The position numbers and the translations under genes are program-made. From NCBI GenBank assembly GCA_035544895.1, contig DASZZM010000055.1, positions 62,001 through 126,000 on the forward strand: a stretch of DNA of 64,000 nucleotides, given 5' to 3'. The notes below the pieces were generated by a model that was given only the letters and a program-made list of their open reading frames with translations, had not been told where the DNA came from and made no database searches. The DNA comes from JASLEW01 sp035544895 (lineage in GTDB: Bacteria > Acidobacteriota > Thermoanaerobaculia > Multivoradales > UBA5704). Below are positions 37,290-44,332 of the stretch, one piece after another; the first letter of the stretch is position 1; each line of letters opens with the position of its first letter.

Positions 37290-38776
37290 AAGCCGGGGGG
37301 CTTGGCGGTCACTACGCGGCCGAAGTCGCCGGGCATCTCGGCCGCGGCGTAGGCCAGGGCGGACCAGGCGGCTACGTTGTAGTCGAGATCCCGCGCGTTG
37401 ACCTTGTCGAGGGTGTCGTTGGCGGTGTGATGGAAATCGAAGTAGGCGGTCGCGTCCTGCACCGGCGACAGCACCGGCACACCCGCCGGGCCCAGCGGGA
37501 TGAGGTCGGCGCCGCCTTCCGCTTCGTTGCCCCCCGAGTTGACGCGCAGCGGCGCCACCAGGCGGTTGAGCTCGCGCACCCAGGCCAAAGCCTCGGGCGC
37601 CACACGCGTATCGAGGCGCCAGACGCGGCCGCTGCCCAGGTCCGCCTCCGCCGCCACCACGTGCCGCGGGAGCTCCTTGGCATGGCTGGCGGCATAGGCT
37701 TCGGCGCCGGAGAGGCCGAACTCTTCGTTGGCGAAGAGCACGACGCGGAGGGTGCGCCGCGGCTTGGCCGGCAGCTGCCCGATGCGCCGCGCCGACTCGA
37801 TCACGATGGCACATCCGGCCCCGTCGTCGAGGGCGCCGGTGCCGAGATCCCAGGAGTCGAGGTGGCAGCCCAGAAGCACGATCTCCTCGGGCCGCTCGCG
37901 CCCCGGGATCTCGCCGATCACATTCGCCGACTGCGCGTCGGCCAGGGTGCGTGCGCCGAGCCGTAAGCGGAAGCGCACGCTCTTGCCGGTGGCGAGCTCG
38001 GCCGCCAGCAGATCGGCGTCCGGACCGGACAGCGCCGCGGCCGGGACCCGCGGCCCTCCCGCTTCGTAGCGGGTCGCGCCGGTATGGGGCAGCCGGTTGC
38101 CATCCGTGCCGATCGAGCGGACCAGCACCGCGACGGCGCCCAGCCTGCCGGCACGCGCCGGGCCGGAACTGCGCACCACGACGGCGCTCTGGTAGCCCGA
38201 GCCTTCGCGGGTCCGTTCGGTGGGGGTATTGAAGAAGACGATCTTGCCCTTGACTTTCGCCGCGCCGAGGCCGGCGAGCGCGTCGAGGCTCGCCGCTTCG
38301 ACCACTTCGGACTCGATACCGCCCTGCGTCGTGCCGCTGCTGCCGCCGAGCGCCGCCAGGGCAACCTGCTGCGGATAGGGGGCCGTGATCTCACCCGACT
38401 CGGCGCCGCGCTCCCAGTGCGGGACCTTGACCATTTCCGCCCGAACGTTGCTGAATCCCAGACCCTTCAGGGTGCGCAGCGCCCAGGCTACCGCCGCCGC
38501 GTCCCCCCGCGAGCCTGCCGAGCGCGGCCCGACCTCGGTGGTGAGCGACTTCACCAGATCATAGGCGCCGCTCCCTTGGAGGGCACCGTCGCGTAGCGCG
38601 GCAGCCGTCGACTGCGCTTCGTCGGGAAGGACCGGCACCGCGGCCGGCCCCTGCGCCAGAGCCGGCGCCACCAGCCCCGCCAGGCCGGCCACGAGACCCA
38701 TCCAAGCGAGGACGGCGATGCCTGCCGGCGAGGCAGGCAGACGGCAGCGGCTGGACACGCGCGGTCGATTGCTCAT
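37286..38776 (-). CDS. Secreted M28-family metallopeptidase (carboxypeptidase Q-like)
   Basis: A 496-residue exported enzyme: signal peptide around residues 15-41 (AVLAWMGLVAGLAGLVAPAL then AQG). A PA-type insert lies in the middle (KGKIVFFNTPTE, VVVRSSG). The peptidase core has the zinc-site motifs LLGCHLDSWDLGTGALDDGAG (shown in part: His in GCHLD, bridging Asp in ALDDGAG), FANEEFGLSGA (catalytic Glu and ligand Glu) and a later FDFHHTANDTLD (His ligand). All ligands are present, so activity as an amino- or carboxypeptidase is expected in the periplasm or outside. Convergent with parA. Confidence 0.9.
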   Translation of the reverse strand: MSNRPRVSSRCRLPASPAGIAVLAWMGLVAGLAGLVAPALAQGPAAVPVLPDEAQSTAAALRDGALQGSGAYDLVKSLTTEVGPRSAGSRGDAAAVAWALRTLKGLGFSNVRAEMVKVPHWERGAESGEITAPYPQQVALAALGGSSGTTQGGIESEVVEAASLDALAGLGAAKVKGKIVFFNTPTERTREGSGYQSAVVVRSSGPARAGRLGAVAVLVRSIGTDGNRLPHTGATRYEAGGPRVPAAALSGPDADLLAAELATGKSVRFRLRLGARTLADAQSANVIGEIPGRERPEEIVLLGCHLDSWDLGTGALDDGAGCAIVIESARRIGQLPAKPRRTLRVVLFANEEFGLSGAEAYAASHAKELPRHVVAAEADLGSGRVWRLDTRVAPEALAWVRELNRLVAPLRVNSGGNEAEGGADLIPLGPAGVPVLSPVQDATAYFDFHHTANDTLDKVNARDLDYNVAAWSALAYAAAEMPGDFGRVVTAKPPGF

Positions 38777-38857
38777 GGGCTCCCTCGTGGGTATCGCGCC
38801 GGGCGCCGGCCGCTGACCGGGGGGGCGGCGCGGGATCGGCGGCTCCGGGTGAACGTC

Positions 38858-39979
38858 TCAGGCCGCCGCGGCGGTGGGCAGCCGGTTCATCTGCCGCAGG
38901 GCACGACGCCAGTCGCGCAGGGCCTGCTCGAGCGCATGGTGGACCATGCCCAGGCGAGTCTCCGGATGGTCCGTGCAGCCGTCGGGCGGCCTGGCCGTCC
39001 GGCGTTGCAGGGCGAGGAGCTCCTGAAGAGCGCTCTGCAGGGAGGCGTAGGCGTCGTGGAGGCGCTTCTCGTAGCTCTCACGCACGCCCGCCATCACCCG
39101 CTCCATCCGCTCCTTGGCGCGCTCGAACTGCACCTCCACGCGGGCCTTGAGGATGGCGGCCTCCGAAGCGCGCCGCAGGTCTCTGGCCAGGCCGAGACGA
39201 GACAGCGTATAGATGAACCATTTCGCCGGGTCGAAGTGCCATCCCTTGATGCCGTTGCGGTAATCGAACGGAAAGCTGTGGTGATAGTTGTGGTACCCCT
39301 CGCCGAAGGCCAGCACCGCCATGAGCGCGCTGTCGCGGGCGCTGTGCTCGCGGCTGTAGGGTTGGCGCCCCACCATGTGGCAGAGGCTGTTGATGAAGAA
39401 GGTGCCGTGATGGCTGACCACCAGGCGCAGCACGCCGCCGATCAGCAGGCATCCGAGCACGCGCCCGGTCGCCAGGCCGACGGCGAGCGGGATGCCGAAG
39501 GCGACGAGTGGCGCGAGCAGCTTGTACCAGCGGTGTTGCCAGCGCACCAGCGGGTCCTCCATCAGGTCGCGGACCACGCTCTCCGGGGCCGGCTCGTTGT
39601 CGAAGAAGATCCAGCCGATGTGCGCCCAGAAGAAGCCCTTCTGGATATTGTAAGGATCGCGCTCCTCGTCGACGTTGGAATGGTGGACGCGGTGGTCTCC
39701 GGACCAGCTGATCACCGAGTTCTCGAGCGCGCCGGAGCCGAACACCAGGAAAAACAGCCGCACCGGCCAGGCCGCCTGGTAGCACTTGTGGGAGAACAGC
39801 CTGTGGTATCCGCCCGTCACCGAGATCCCGATCGCCAGCCACAGCCCCGCGAACGTCAACACCTCCGGCCATCCCAGGCCCTGCTGGATGACATACCACG
39901 GCGTGCCGACCAAGGCGATCAGCAGGGTCCCCACCAGGAACGTCGTGTTCGTCCAATTCAAGCGCTTCGCGTCACTCAC
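38858..39979 (-). CDS. Membrane acyl-CoA/fatty acid desaturase
   Basis: A 373-residue membrane enzyme with the three His boxes of delta-9-type desaturases: GYHRLFSHK (about residues 57-65), HRVHHSN (about 95-101) and GEGYHNYHHSFPFDYRNG (about 229-246). Hydrophobic segments flank them (TFLVGTLLIALVGTPW, FAGLWLAIGISVTG, and two near residue 165-190). The C-terminal 100 residues form a charged helical tail (coiled-coil-like, ERAKERMERVMAGVRESYEK) that is longer than in most desaturases. It introduces a double bond into membrane fatty acids. The start is preceded by an AGAG-rich stretch on the minus strand. Confidence 0.9.
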   Translation of the reverse strand: MSDAKRLNWTNTTFLVGTLLIALVGTPWYVIQQGLGWPEVLTFAGLWLAIGISVTGGYHRLFSHKCYQAAWPVRLFFLVFGSGALENSVISWSGDHRVHHSNVDEERDPYNIQKGFFWAHIGWIFFDNEPAPESVVRDLMEDPLVRWQHRWYKLLAPLVAFGIPLAVGLATGRVLGCLLIGGVLRLVVSHHGTFFINSLCHMVGRQPYSREHSARDSALMAVLAFGEGYHNYHHSFPFDYRNGIKGWHFDPAKWFIYTLSRLGLARDLRRASEAAILKARVEVQFERAKERMERVMAGVRESYEKRLHDAYASLQSALQELLALQRRTARPPDGCTDHPETRLGMVHHALEQALRDWRRALRQMNRLPTAAAA

Positions 39980-40128
39980 TTTTTTCTCTCTCTTTCTCGA
40001 GATAGACGAACTCTTCGCTCCGACCCCGCCTGCCGGTAGAGCAGACTCTCACGCCCTTCCTGACGGCTTCCAGCTGCGCCCACTTTACCACACCACTCCA
40101 GACCCCATTCCCCCCAACCCGAAACCGC

Positions 40129-40581
40129 TCAGGCCGCGCCCGCCAGCGCTTCCCGTACGAAGCTTTCGATGGCGGCGGCCGGCCGTGCGCCGCTCGTACG
40201 GGCGACTTCGCGGCCGCCGCGGAACAGCACCATGGTGGGTATCGCACCGATGCGATGCTCCGCTCCGACCCCGGGATCGACCTCCGTGTTGGTCTTCACC
40301 ACCAGCAGCCTGCCGGCATTGTTCTTCGCCACCTTGACGATCTCCGGCGCCACGGCGTGACAAGGGCCGCACCAGGGGGCCCAGAAATCGACCAGCACCG
40401 GAACACCGGCCTCGCGCAGCAGTCCTCCCAGCTCGCCGGCGCGGTCCACCGGCAGCGGTTCGGCGGGCGGCGGCAGCGGCGTCTTGCACGAACCGCAGCG
40501 CGCGGCCGCGCCAAGGCGAGCGTAGGCCAGGCGGTTTTTCCTGCCACAAGACGGGCAGGTGACGACGATTCCCTCGCGCAT
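40129..40581 (-). CDS. trxC: Thioredoxin 2 (TrxC-like) with N-terminal zinc finger
   Basis: A 150-residue cytoplasmic thioredoxin. The N-terminus has two CxxC pairs (CPSCGRKNR and CGSCKTPL) that bind zinc in TrxC. The thioredoxin fold follows with VDFWAPWCGPCHAVAPEI (active site WCGPC, near residue 71) and the cis-Pro loop IGAIPTMVLFRGG. ATG 40581 is chosen because GAGGAG lies 9 nt before it; the frame continues two codons upstream to a TTG. It reduces disulfides under oxidative stress. Nothing in its neighbours points to a special partner. Confidence 0.92.
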   Translation of the reverse strand: MREGIVVTCPSCGRKNRLAYARLGAAARCGSCKTPLPPPAEPLPVDRAGELGGLLREAGVPVLVDFWAPWCGPCHAVAPEIVKVAKNNAGRLLVVKTNTEVDPGVGAEHRIGAIPTMVLFRGGREVARTSGARPAAAIESFVREALAGAA

Positions 40582-40690
40582 GAGCAATCTCCTCGATCAG
40601 CCCTCATCAGGGACAACAAACGGCGCCCGCCGCGGCTTCCGCCCCGTATGGTAGGTTAAGTTTTTCTCGCCTTCTCAACAGGGGGGTTCC

Positions 40691-41497
40691 ATGATCAAGC
40701 TCCATCGGGTCGAGCCCGGCAGCCGGTTCCGCGCCGGCGACGTGGATGCCGGGGCCACCCCCGGCTTCAAGGGCGGCAAGGCCAAGACCGGCAAGGTCTT
40801 CGAGGCGCTGAACCGGCGGCTCGAGGACCTCCAGAACAAGCTCTGGGCCGAACATCGCCGCAAGGTGCTCGTGGTCCTCCAGGGGATGGACACCAGCGGC
40901 AAGGACGGCACCATCTCGCACGTCTTCGAAGGCGTGAACCCGCTGGGAGTCAAGGCGGTGGCCTGGAAGGCGCCCAGCGGCGAACAGCTCGAGCACGACT
41001 TCCTGTGGCGCATCCATGCAAGGACCCCGGGACGCGGCGAGATCGTCATCTTCAACCGCAGCCACTACGAGGACGTGCTGGCGGCGCGCGTCCACGGCCT
41101 GGTGCCGCCCAGGGTCTGGAAGGCGCGCTACGCCCAGATCAACGATTTCGAGCGCCTGCTCTGCGAGAACGACACCACCGTGCTCAAGTTCTTTCTGCAC
41201 ATCGACGCCGACGAGCAGAAGAAGCGACTGAAGGAGCGCCTAGAAGACCCGGCCAAGCGCTGGAAATTCCGTCTCGCCGATCTCGCGGACCGGGCGCTGT
41301 GGAAGAGCTACATGGAAGCCTACGAGGCGGCGATCACCCGCACCAGCACGAAGTGGGCGCCCTGGTACGTGGTTCCCGCCAACAAGAAGTGGTATCGCAA
41401 CCTGGTCGTGGCCACCGTCCTGGTCGAGACCCTGGCAGGATTCAAGCTGAAGCTGCCGGAGCCGGTCGAGGATCTGTCCGGGGTGGCGGTCGAGTAA
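40691..41497 (+). CDS. ppk2: Polyphosphate kinase 2 family (polyphosphate:nucleotide phosphotransferase)
   Basis: A 268-residue enzyme that uses polyphosphate to phosphorylate nucleotides. The Walker A-like loop is VVLQGMDTSGKDGTI (about residues 61-75), the lid and Walker B region is EIVIFNRSHYEDVLAARVHG (about residues 117-136), and the ends RWKFRLADLADRALWKSYME and APWYVVPANKKWYRNL are PPK2 hallmarks. Length and the single catalytic domain match the PPK2 subfamily that phosphorylates AMP/ADP. The start ATG 40691 is preceded by a G-run, which may serve as the ribosome binding site. Confidence 0.92.
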   Translation: MIKLHRVEPGSRFRAGDVDAGATPGFKGGKAKTGKVFEALNRRLEDLQNKLWAEHRRKVLVVLQGMDTSGKDGTISHVFEGVNPLGVKAVAWKAPSGEQLEHDFLWRIHARTPGRGEIVIFNRSHYEDVLAARVHGLVPPRVWKARYAQINDFERLLCENDTTVLKFFLHIDADEQKKRLKERLEDPAKRWKFRLADLADRALWKSYMEAYEAAITRTSTKWAPWYVVPANKKWYRNLVVATVLVETLAGFKLKLPEPVEDLSGVAVE

Positions 41498-41501
41498 CGC
41501 G

Positions 41502-41540
41502 GCGGGAAGGGGACGCCCCTGCCCCTTCGCGACAGGGATT
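41502..41540 (+). repeat. Partial copy of a GC-rich dispersed repeat
   Basis: Just after the ppk2 stop the sequence GGGAAGGGGACGCCCC is followed by a TGCCCCTTCGCGACAGGG region. The same GGGAAGGGGACGCC block occurs in the repeats near 42640 and 62710, and in weaker form at 61897. It could form a CCTG/CAGG hairpin. Confidence 0.55.
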
Positions 41541-41619
41541 CACCTAGCAAGGGACCGCTGGCGGGAAGTTTGCAGATCCAAATGTTTGGGGGAGCATTGC
41601 GAGGAAACGGAGGCTCACC

Positions 41620-42537
41620 ATGCTCGAGAAGAAACTGACTCTGGCTGCCGTGGCTGCAGTGGCTGCCGCACTGGCCGTCGCGGCGCTCGTGCCCGTTGCG
41701 GTGGCGGCGGCGCCGCTCCAGATCATCGCCGCGCAGGTTCGCGTCGAGAGCCAGAATGGCAGCTCCACTGGCACCTATCGGATCGGCGACGGCATCCCCG
41801 TGCAGATCGGAGAGCAGGTCAAGGTCAGCCTGGTCGGCACCGCCATCGTCAACGGCATCGGCGTCGAATCTCCGGTCAACGCCCGCTTCACCGTGGCCGC
41901 GGGCGGCCACAACATCGAGCTGGTCAGGACCGGCCCCAACTGGGCGATCGTCAAGGTCAACGACAACGGGGGCAACGGCCTTGCCCAGCTCGCCTACAGC
42001 GTGGTCGGCGACTACCAGATGCGCAACGACCATGACGGCCGCTTCACTTTCAAGATCGGCGGCAATCCACCTGCTGCCGGCAACCCCGGAGACGGCGCCA
42101 GTATTGGCCGCGGCGGCCGCTGGGACAAGGCGCGAAGCCTGACCTCGATGCTCTACCTCGCCATCCTCGGCGAGCCGCCGCCGCGCGGCCGCCAGGCCGA
42201 GATCGACACCCAGCGCATCTACCGCAACGGCTTCGGCGGGGTCCTCGACGTCGCGGCGTCTCTGGCGCGGCAAGCCGAAGACAGAGGGCTCGGGCGCGCC
42301 ACGGTCGAGCGCGGCTACCAGGATCGCGACATCGAACGGGTCGCGGGCCTGTATCGCGATCTGCTGCATCGCCAGGACGACAGCCGCACGATGTGGGACA
42401 GGGACCGGGGCTTCCGCGACAACGTCGAGGCTCTGCACCGCAGAGGTTTGAGCACCGTGGTGCAGTCCATCGTGAGCTCCGACGAATTCCACACGGCCAA
42501 CAACCTCGGAGACTTCAACCCTCTGCCGCCGCGCTAA
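41620..42537 (+). CDS. Secreted two-domain protein: shared novel beta domain plus DUF4214-like helical domain
   Basis: A 305-residue protein with an Ala/Val-rich signal peptide (about residues 1-30). Residues about 32-140 form a beta-rich domain (IIAAQVRVES, GTYRIGDGIPVQIGE, VSLVGTAIVNG, ESPVNARFTVAAGGHNIEL) that aligns along its length with the protein encoded 350 bp downstream. A Gly-rich linker follows. Residues about 165-305 are helical, with SLTSMLYLAILGEPPPRG and AGLYRDLLHRQDDSRTM, a pattern like DUF4214 repeats. Neither part has a known enzymatic motif. It might be a surface adhesin or matrix protein; that is inference. Confidence 0.65.
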   Translation: MLEKKLTLAAVAAVAAALAVAALVPVAVAAAPLQIIAAQVRVESQNGSSTGTYRIGDGIPVQIGEQVKVSLVGTAIVNGIGVESPVNARFTVAAGGHNIELVRTGPNWAIVKVNDNGGNGLAQLAYSVVGDYQMRNDHDGRFTFKIGGNPPAAGNPGDGASIGRGGRWDKARSLTSMLYLAILGEPPPRGRQAEIDTQRIYRNGFGGVLDVAASLARQAEDRGLGRATVERGYQDRDIERVAGLYRDLLHRQDDSRTMWDRDRGFRDNVEALHRRGLSTVVQSIVSSDEFHTANNLGDFNPLPPR

Positions 42538-42590
42538 ACCCGAGGGATGAAGCGCCGCTGCGATGTAGCAGTGGACGACTTCTCAAAGCA

Positions 42591-42690
42591 TCTATAGGAT
42601 CGCCCCCCGCAACCCCTCGATCCCCTTCCCCCCCCTCCGGGGGGGAAGGGGACGCCCCCTCCCTCTCGCTGAAGGGACCGAAACTCGTTG
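42591..42690 (+). repeat. Dispersed GC-rich (REP-like) repeat, copy A
   Basis: About 90 bp nearly the same as 62669-62765: both begin CTAT.GGATCGCCCCCC, continue CAACCCCT.GATCCCC, then CTCCGGGGGGGAAGGGGACG and CCCTC near the end. Similarity probably begins a little earlier (about 42547). It fills most of the 350-bp gap between two related secreted-protein genes. No coding sequence was recognised in this gap apart from the repeat and the promoter region of the next gene. Confidence 0.75.
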
Positions 42691-42719
42691 ACGAACCAGG
42701 GGACAGGCGTCCCCTTCCC
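42642..42719. repeat. 14-bp inverted repeat enclosing the end of repeat A
   Basis: GGGAAGGGGACGCC at 42642-42655 is repeated in inverse, GGCGTCCCCTTCCC, at 42706-42719 with 50 nt between. The arms are perfect. This is the kind of imperfect palindrome seen in REP/BIME elements moved by TnpA-REP transposases; none is encoded in the window. Confidence 0.7.
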
Positions 42720-42887
42720 TCTCGGTTTTATCGTGTCACGATTATATCTCGTCGCGATTGAACCGCGCGTTGATCGATATGCTTTGGCTCTCGTCTTCGC
42801 ATCGGGAGTCTCTTGGGATATACTCCGCCCGCGGTCACAAATCCTGCAGATCTGGAACCTGTACGGAGTCACTGAGAGGAGTTGCCC

Positions 42888-43340
42888 ATGAGACCTAAGT
42901 ATCTAGCAGTTGCGCTCATTGCCTTGGCTGCGCTGGGGGTATCCATGCTCGCCGCGATTGGCGCCGAGGCCGCCACGCCGACCGGCGGCACCGCACACAT
43001 CGTCGCCCTTCAGGTCCAGGTGACCAAGGTCGTCGGCGGCGGCAACGTGGGCACGTTCCAAATCGACCCGGACCAGGTCGTGCCGGTCAAGCCAGGCGGC
43101 AGCTACCACCTGGTTCTCGTGGGCATCACCTTCGTGAACAAGAAAGCCACTCAGGTGCCGGTCAATGCCACCTTCTCGGTCCACGCGGGCAGAAACAACC
43201 TGACGCTCTCGAACCCGGGCGCGAACTCGGTCGACGTCACGGTGGGTAAGAGCGGTGGCCTGATCAAGTACGTCACCGCCAAGGGCTACGACCTCCGGCG
43301 CCACCTGGCTTCCGGGTTCATCACGCTGGCCGTGCCGTAA
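42888..43340 (+). CDS. Secreted single-domain protein sharing the novel beta domain
   Basis: A 150-residue protein: signal peptide (AVALIALAALGVSMLAAIGA, cleavage near AEA), then one beta-rich domain. It lines up with the first domain of the protein at 41620: IVALQVQVT with IIAAQVRVE, GTFQIDPDQVVPV with GTYRIGDGIPVQ, LVLVGITFVNKKA with VSLVGTAIVNG, VPVNATFSVHAGRNNLTL with SPVNARFTVAAGGHNIEL. ATG 42888 follows GAGAGGAG. No function is recognised. Gene order suggests duplication with a DUF4214-like domain gained or lost in one copy. Confidence 0.7.
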   Translation: MRPKYLAVALIALAALGVSMLAAIGAEAATPTGGTAHIVALQVQVTKVVGGGNVGTFQIDPDQVVPVKPGGSYHLVLVGITFVNKKATQVPVNATFSVHAGRNNLTLSNPGANSVDVTVGKSGGLIKYVTAKGYDLRRHLASGFITLAVP

Positions 43341-43352
43341 GGCGCCGACCGC

Positions 43353-43775
43353 TCACTCTCGCGACACGGACGCCGCGCGCTCGCGCTTGCGGCGTCCGCG
43401 CAGAGCTTTCGTCTGCAGGCGGCGCTCGCGCGCCGCGCGGGGCACGCGAGTGCGCCGGCGCACCTCCGACTCGCGCAAGGCGTCTGCCACCAACTCGACA
43501 AAACGCTCCGTCGCCGCCTCGCGGTTCGCCGCCTGGGTGCGGTGGCGCTGCGCCGTGACCTGCAGCAATCCCGCCCGGCTGATTCGGCTGGCCAGCCTCT
43601 CGCGCAGCAGTTCTCGCTGCCGCTGCGAAAGGCTCGGCGAGCCGGCAACGTCGAAGCGCAGCGTCACCCGCGTCTCGACCTTGTTGACGTTCTGGCCGCC
43701 CGGACCGCCGCTGCGCGAGGCGCTGAAGCTCAGCTCCTCTTCAGGGATCGCCAGCTCGTCGTCGATGCGGATCAT
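43353..43775 (-). CDS. arfB: ArfB-type peptidyl-tRNA hydrolase (alternative ribosome rescue factor)
   Basis: A 140-residue protein of the YaeJ/ArfB family that frees stalled ribosomes. It has the catalytic FSASRSGGPGGQNVNKVETR (GGQ near residue 26) and ends with a strongly basic tail (RRLQTKALRGRRKRERAASV) that enters the empty mRNA channel. ATG 43775 is chosen because it matches the family start (MIRIDDELAIPEEELSFSAS). The frame runs further upstream, but that part is antisense to other sequence. It is the last of three minus-strand genes after the DegV fusion. Confidence 0.9.
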   Translation of the reverse strand: MIRIDDELAIPEEELSFSASRSGGPGGQNVNKVETRVTLRFDVAGSPSLSQRQRELLRERLASRISRAGLLQVTAQRHRTQAANREAATERFVELVADALRESEVRRRTRVPRAARERRLQTKALRGRRKRERAASVSRE

Positions 43776-43804
43776 GGCGCCGAAGGACTGCCTGGCGGCG
43801 CTAA

Positions 43805-44308
43805 CTACTTGAACAAAGCGTCGAACGCCGCCTTCGGGTCGACCGGCCTCTCCCGCTCGCCGCCGAATTCCTGGACGGCCTTGGGGGAAAAGACCGGGCA
43901 GGCGTTGCGCGCTCGCTTCTTGACGACGCGCTCGGGAATGGCCGCGTGCTGCCGGCACTCCCAGCGGCTCCCGGTGTCGAAGTGGAGGCAGTTCGAGCAG
44001 GTGTGAAGGTCGGCGCCGCAATGTGGGCAGGTCGCGGCGGGCGAGTAGCTCGCCGCCGGCGCCGCGGAGGCCTCGGGCGCCTCCCCTCGCGCGGCGGGCG
44101 CCGCGGCCGGGGCGGCTTCGAGGACGGCGTGCGGCAGCTTGGCGCCGCACGAGGCGCAGCGGAAGGCCGTCTCGGTCGGCGCGCCCAGCCCGCGGCCGCG
44201 GGGTCCTTCCCGCTTCTCGCGCGGCGGCTGCGGTCCGCGGCGCGCTCCCTCGCCGCTCCGGCCGGAATCCTGGTAGCCGCGCTGCCGGTACTTGCGTTCG
44301 TCGGACAT
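43805..44308 (-). CDS. Zinc-ribbon protein with disordered basic N-terminus
   Basis: A 167-residue protein. The N-terminal 45 residues are Arg/Gly/Pro-rich and probably disordered. Then come two or three Cys clusters: FRCASCGAKLPHAVLE, an Ala/Pro linker, TCPHCGADLHTCSNCLHFDT and WECRQHAAIPER, which may bind two zinc ions. The tail (RNACPVFSPKAVQEFGG, DPKAAFDALFK) is conserved-looking. No named family is recalled with certainty. It lies 29 bp before arfB and 24 bp after the DegV fusion, on the same strand. Confidence 0.7.
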   Translation of the reverse strand: MSDERKYRQRGYQDSGRSGEGARRGPQPPREKREGPRGRGLGAPTETAFRCASCGAKLPHAVLEAAPAAAPAARGEAPEASAAPAASYSPAATCPHCGADLHTCSNCLHFDTGSRWECRQHAAIPERVVKKRARNACPVFSPKAVQEFGGERERPVDPKAAFDALFK

Positions 44309-44332
44309 GGAGTCTCCCTCGCGGGGCCTATT

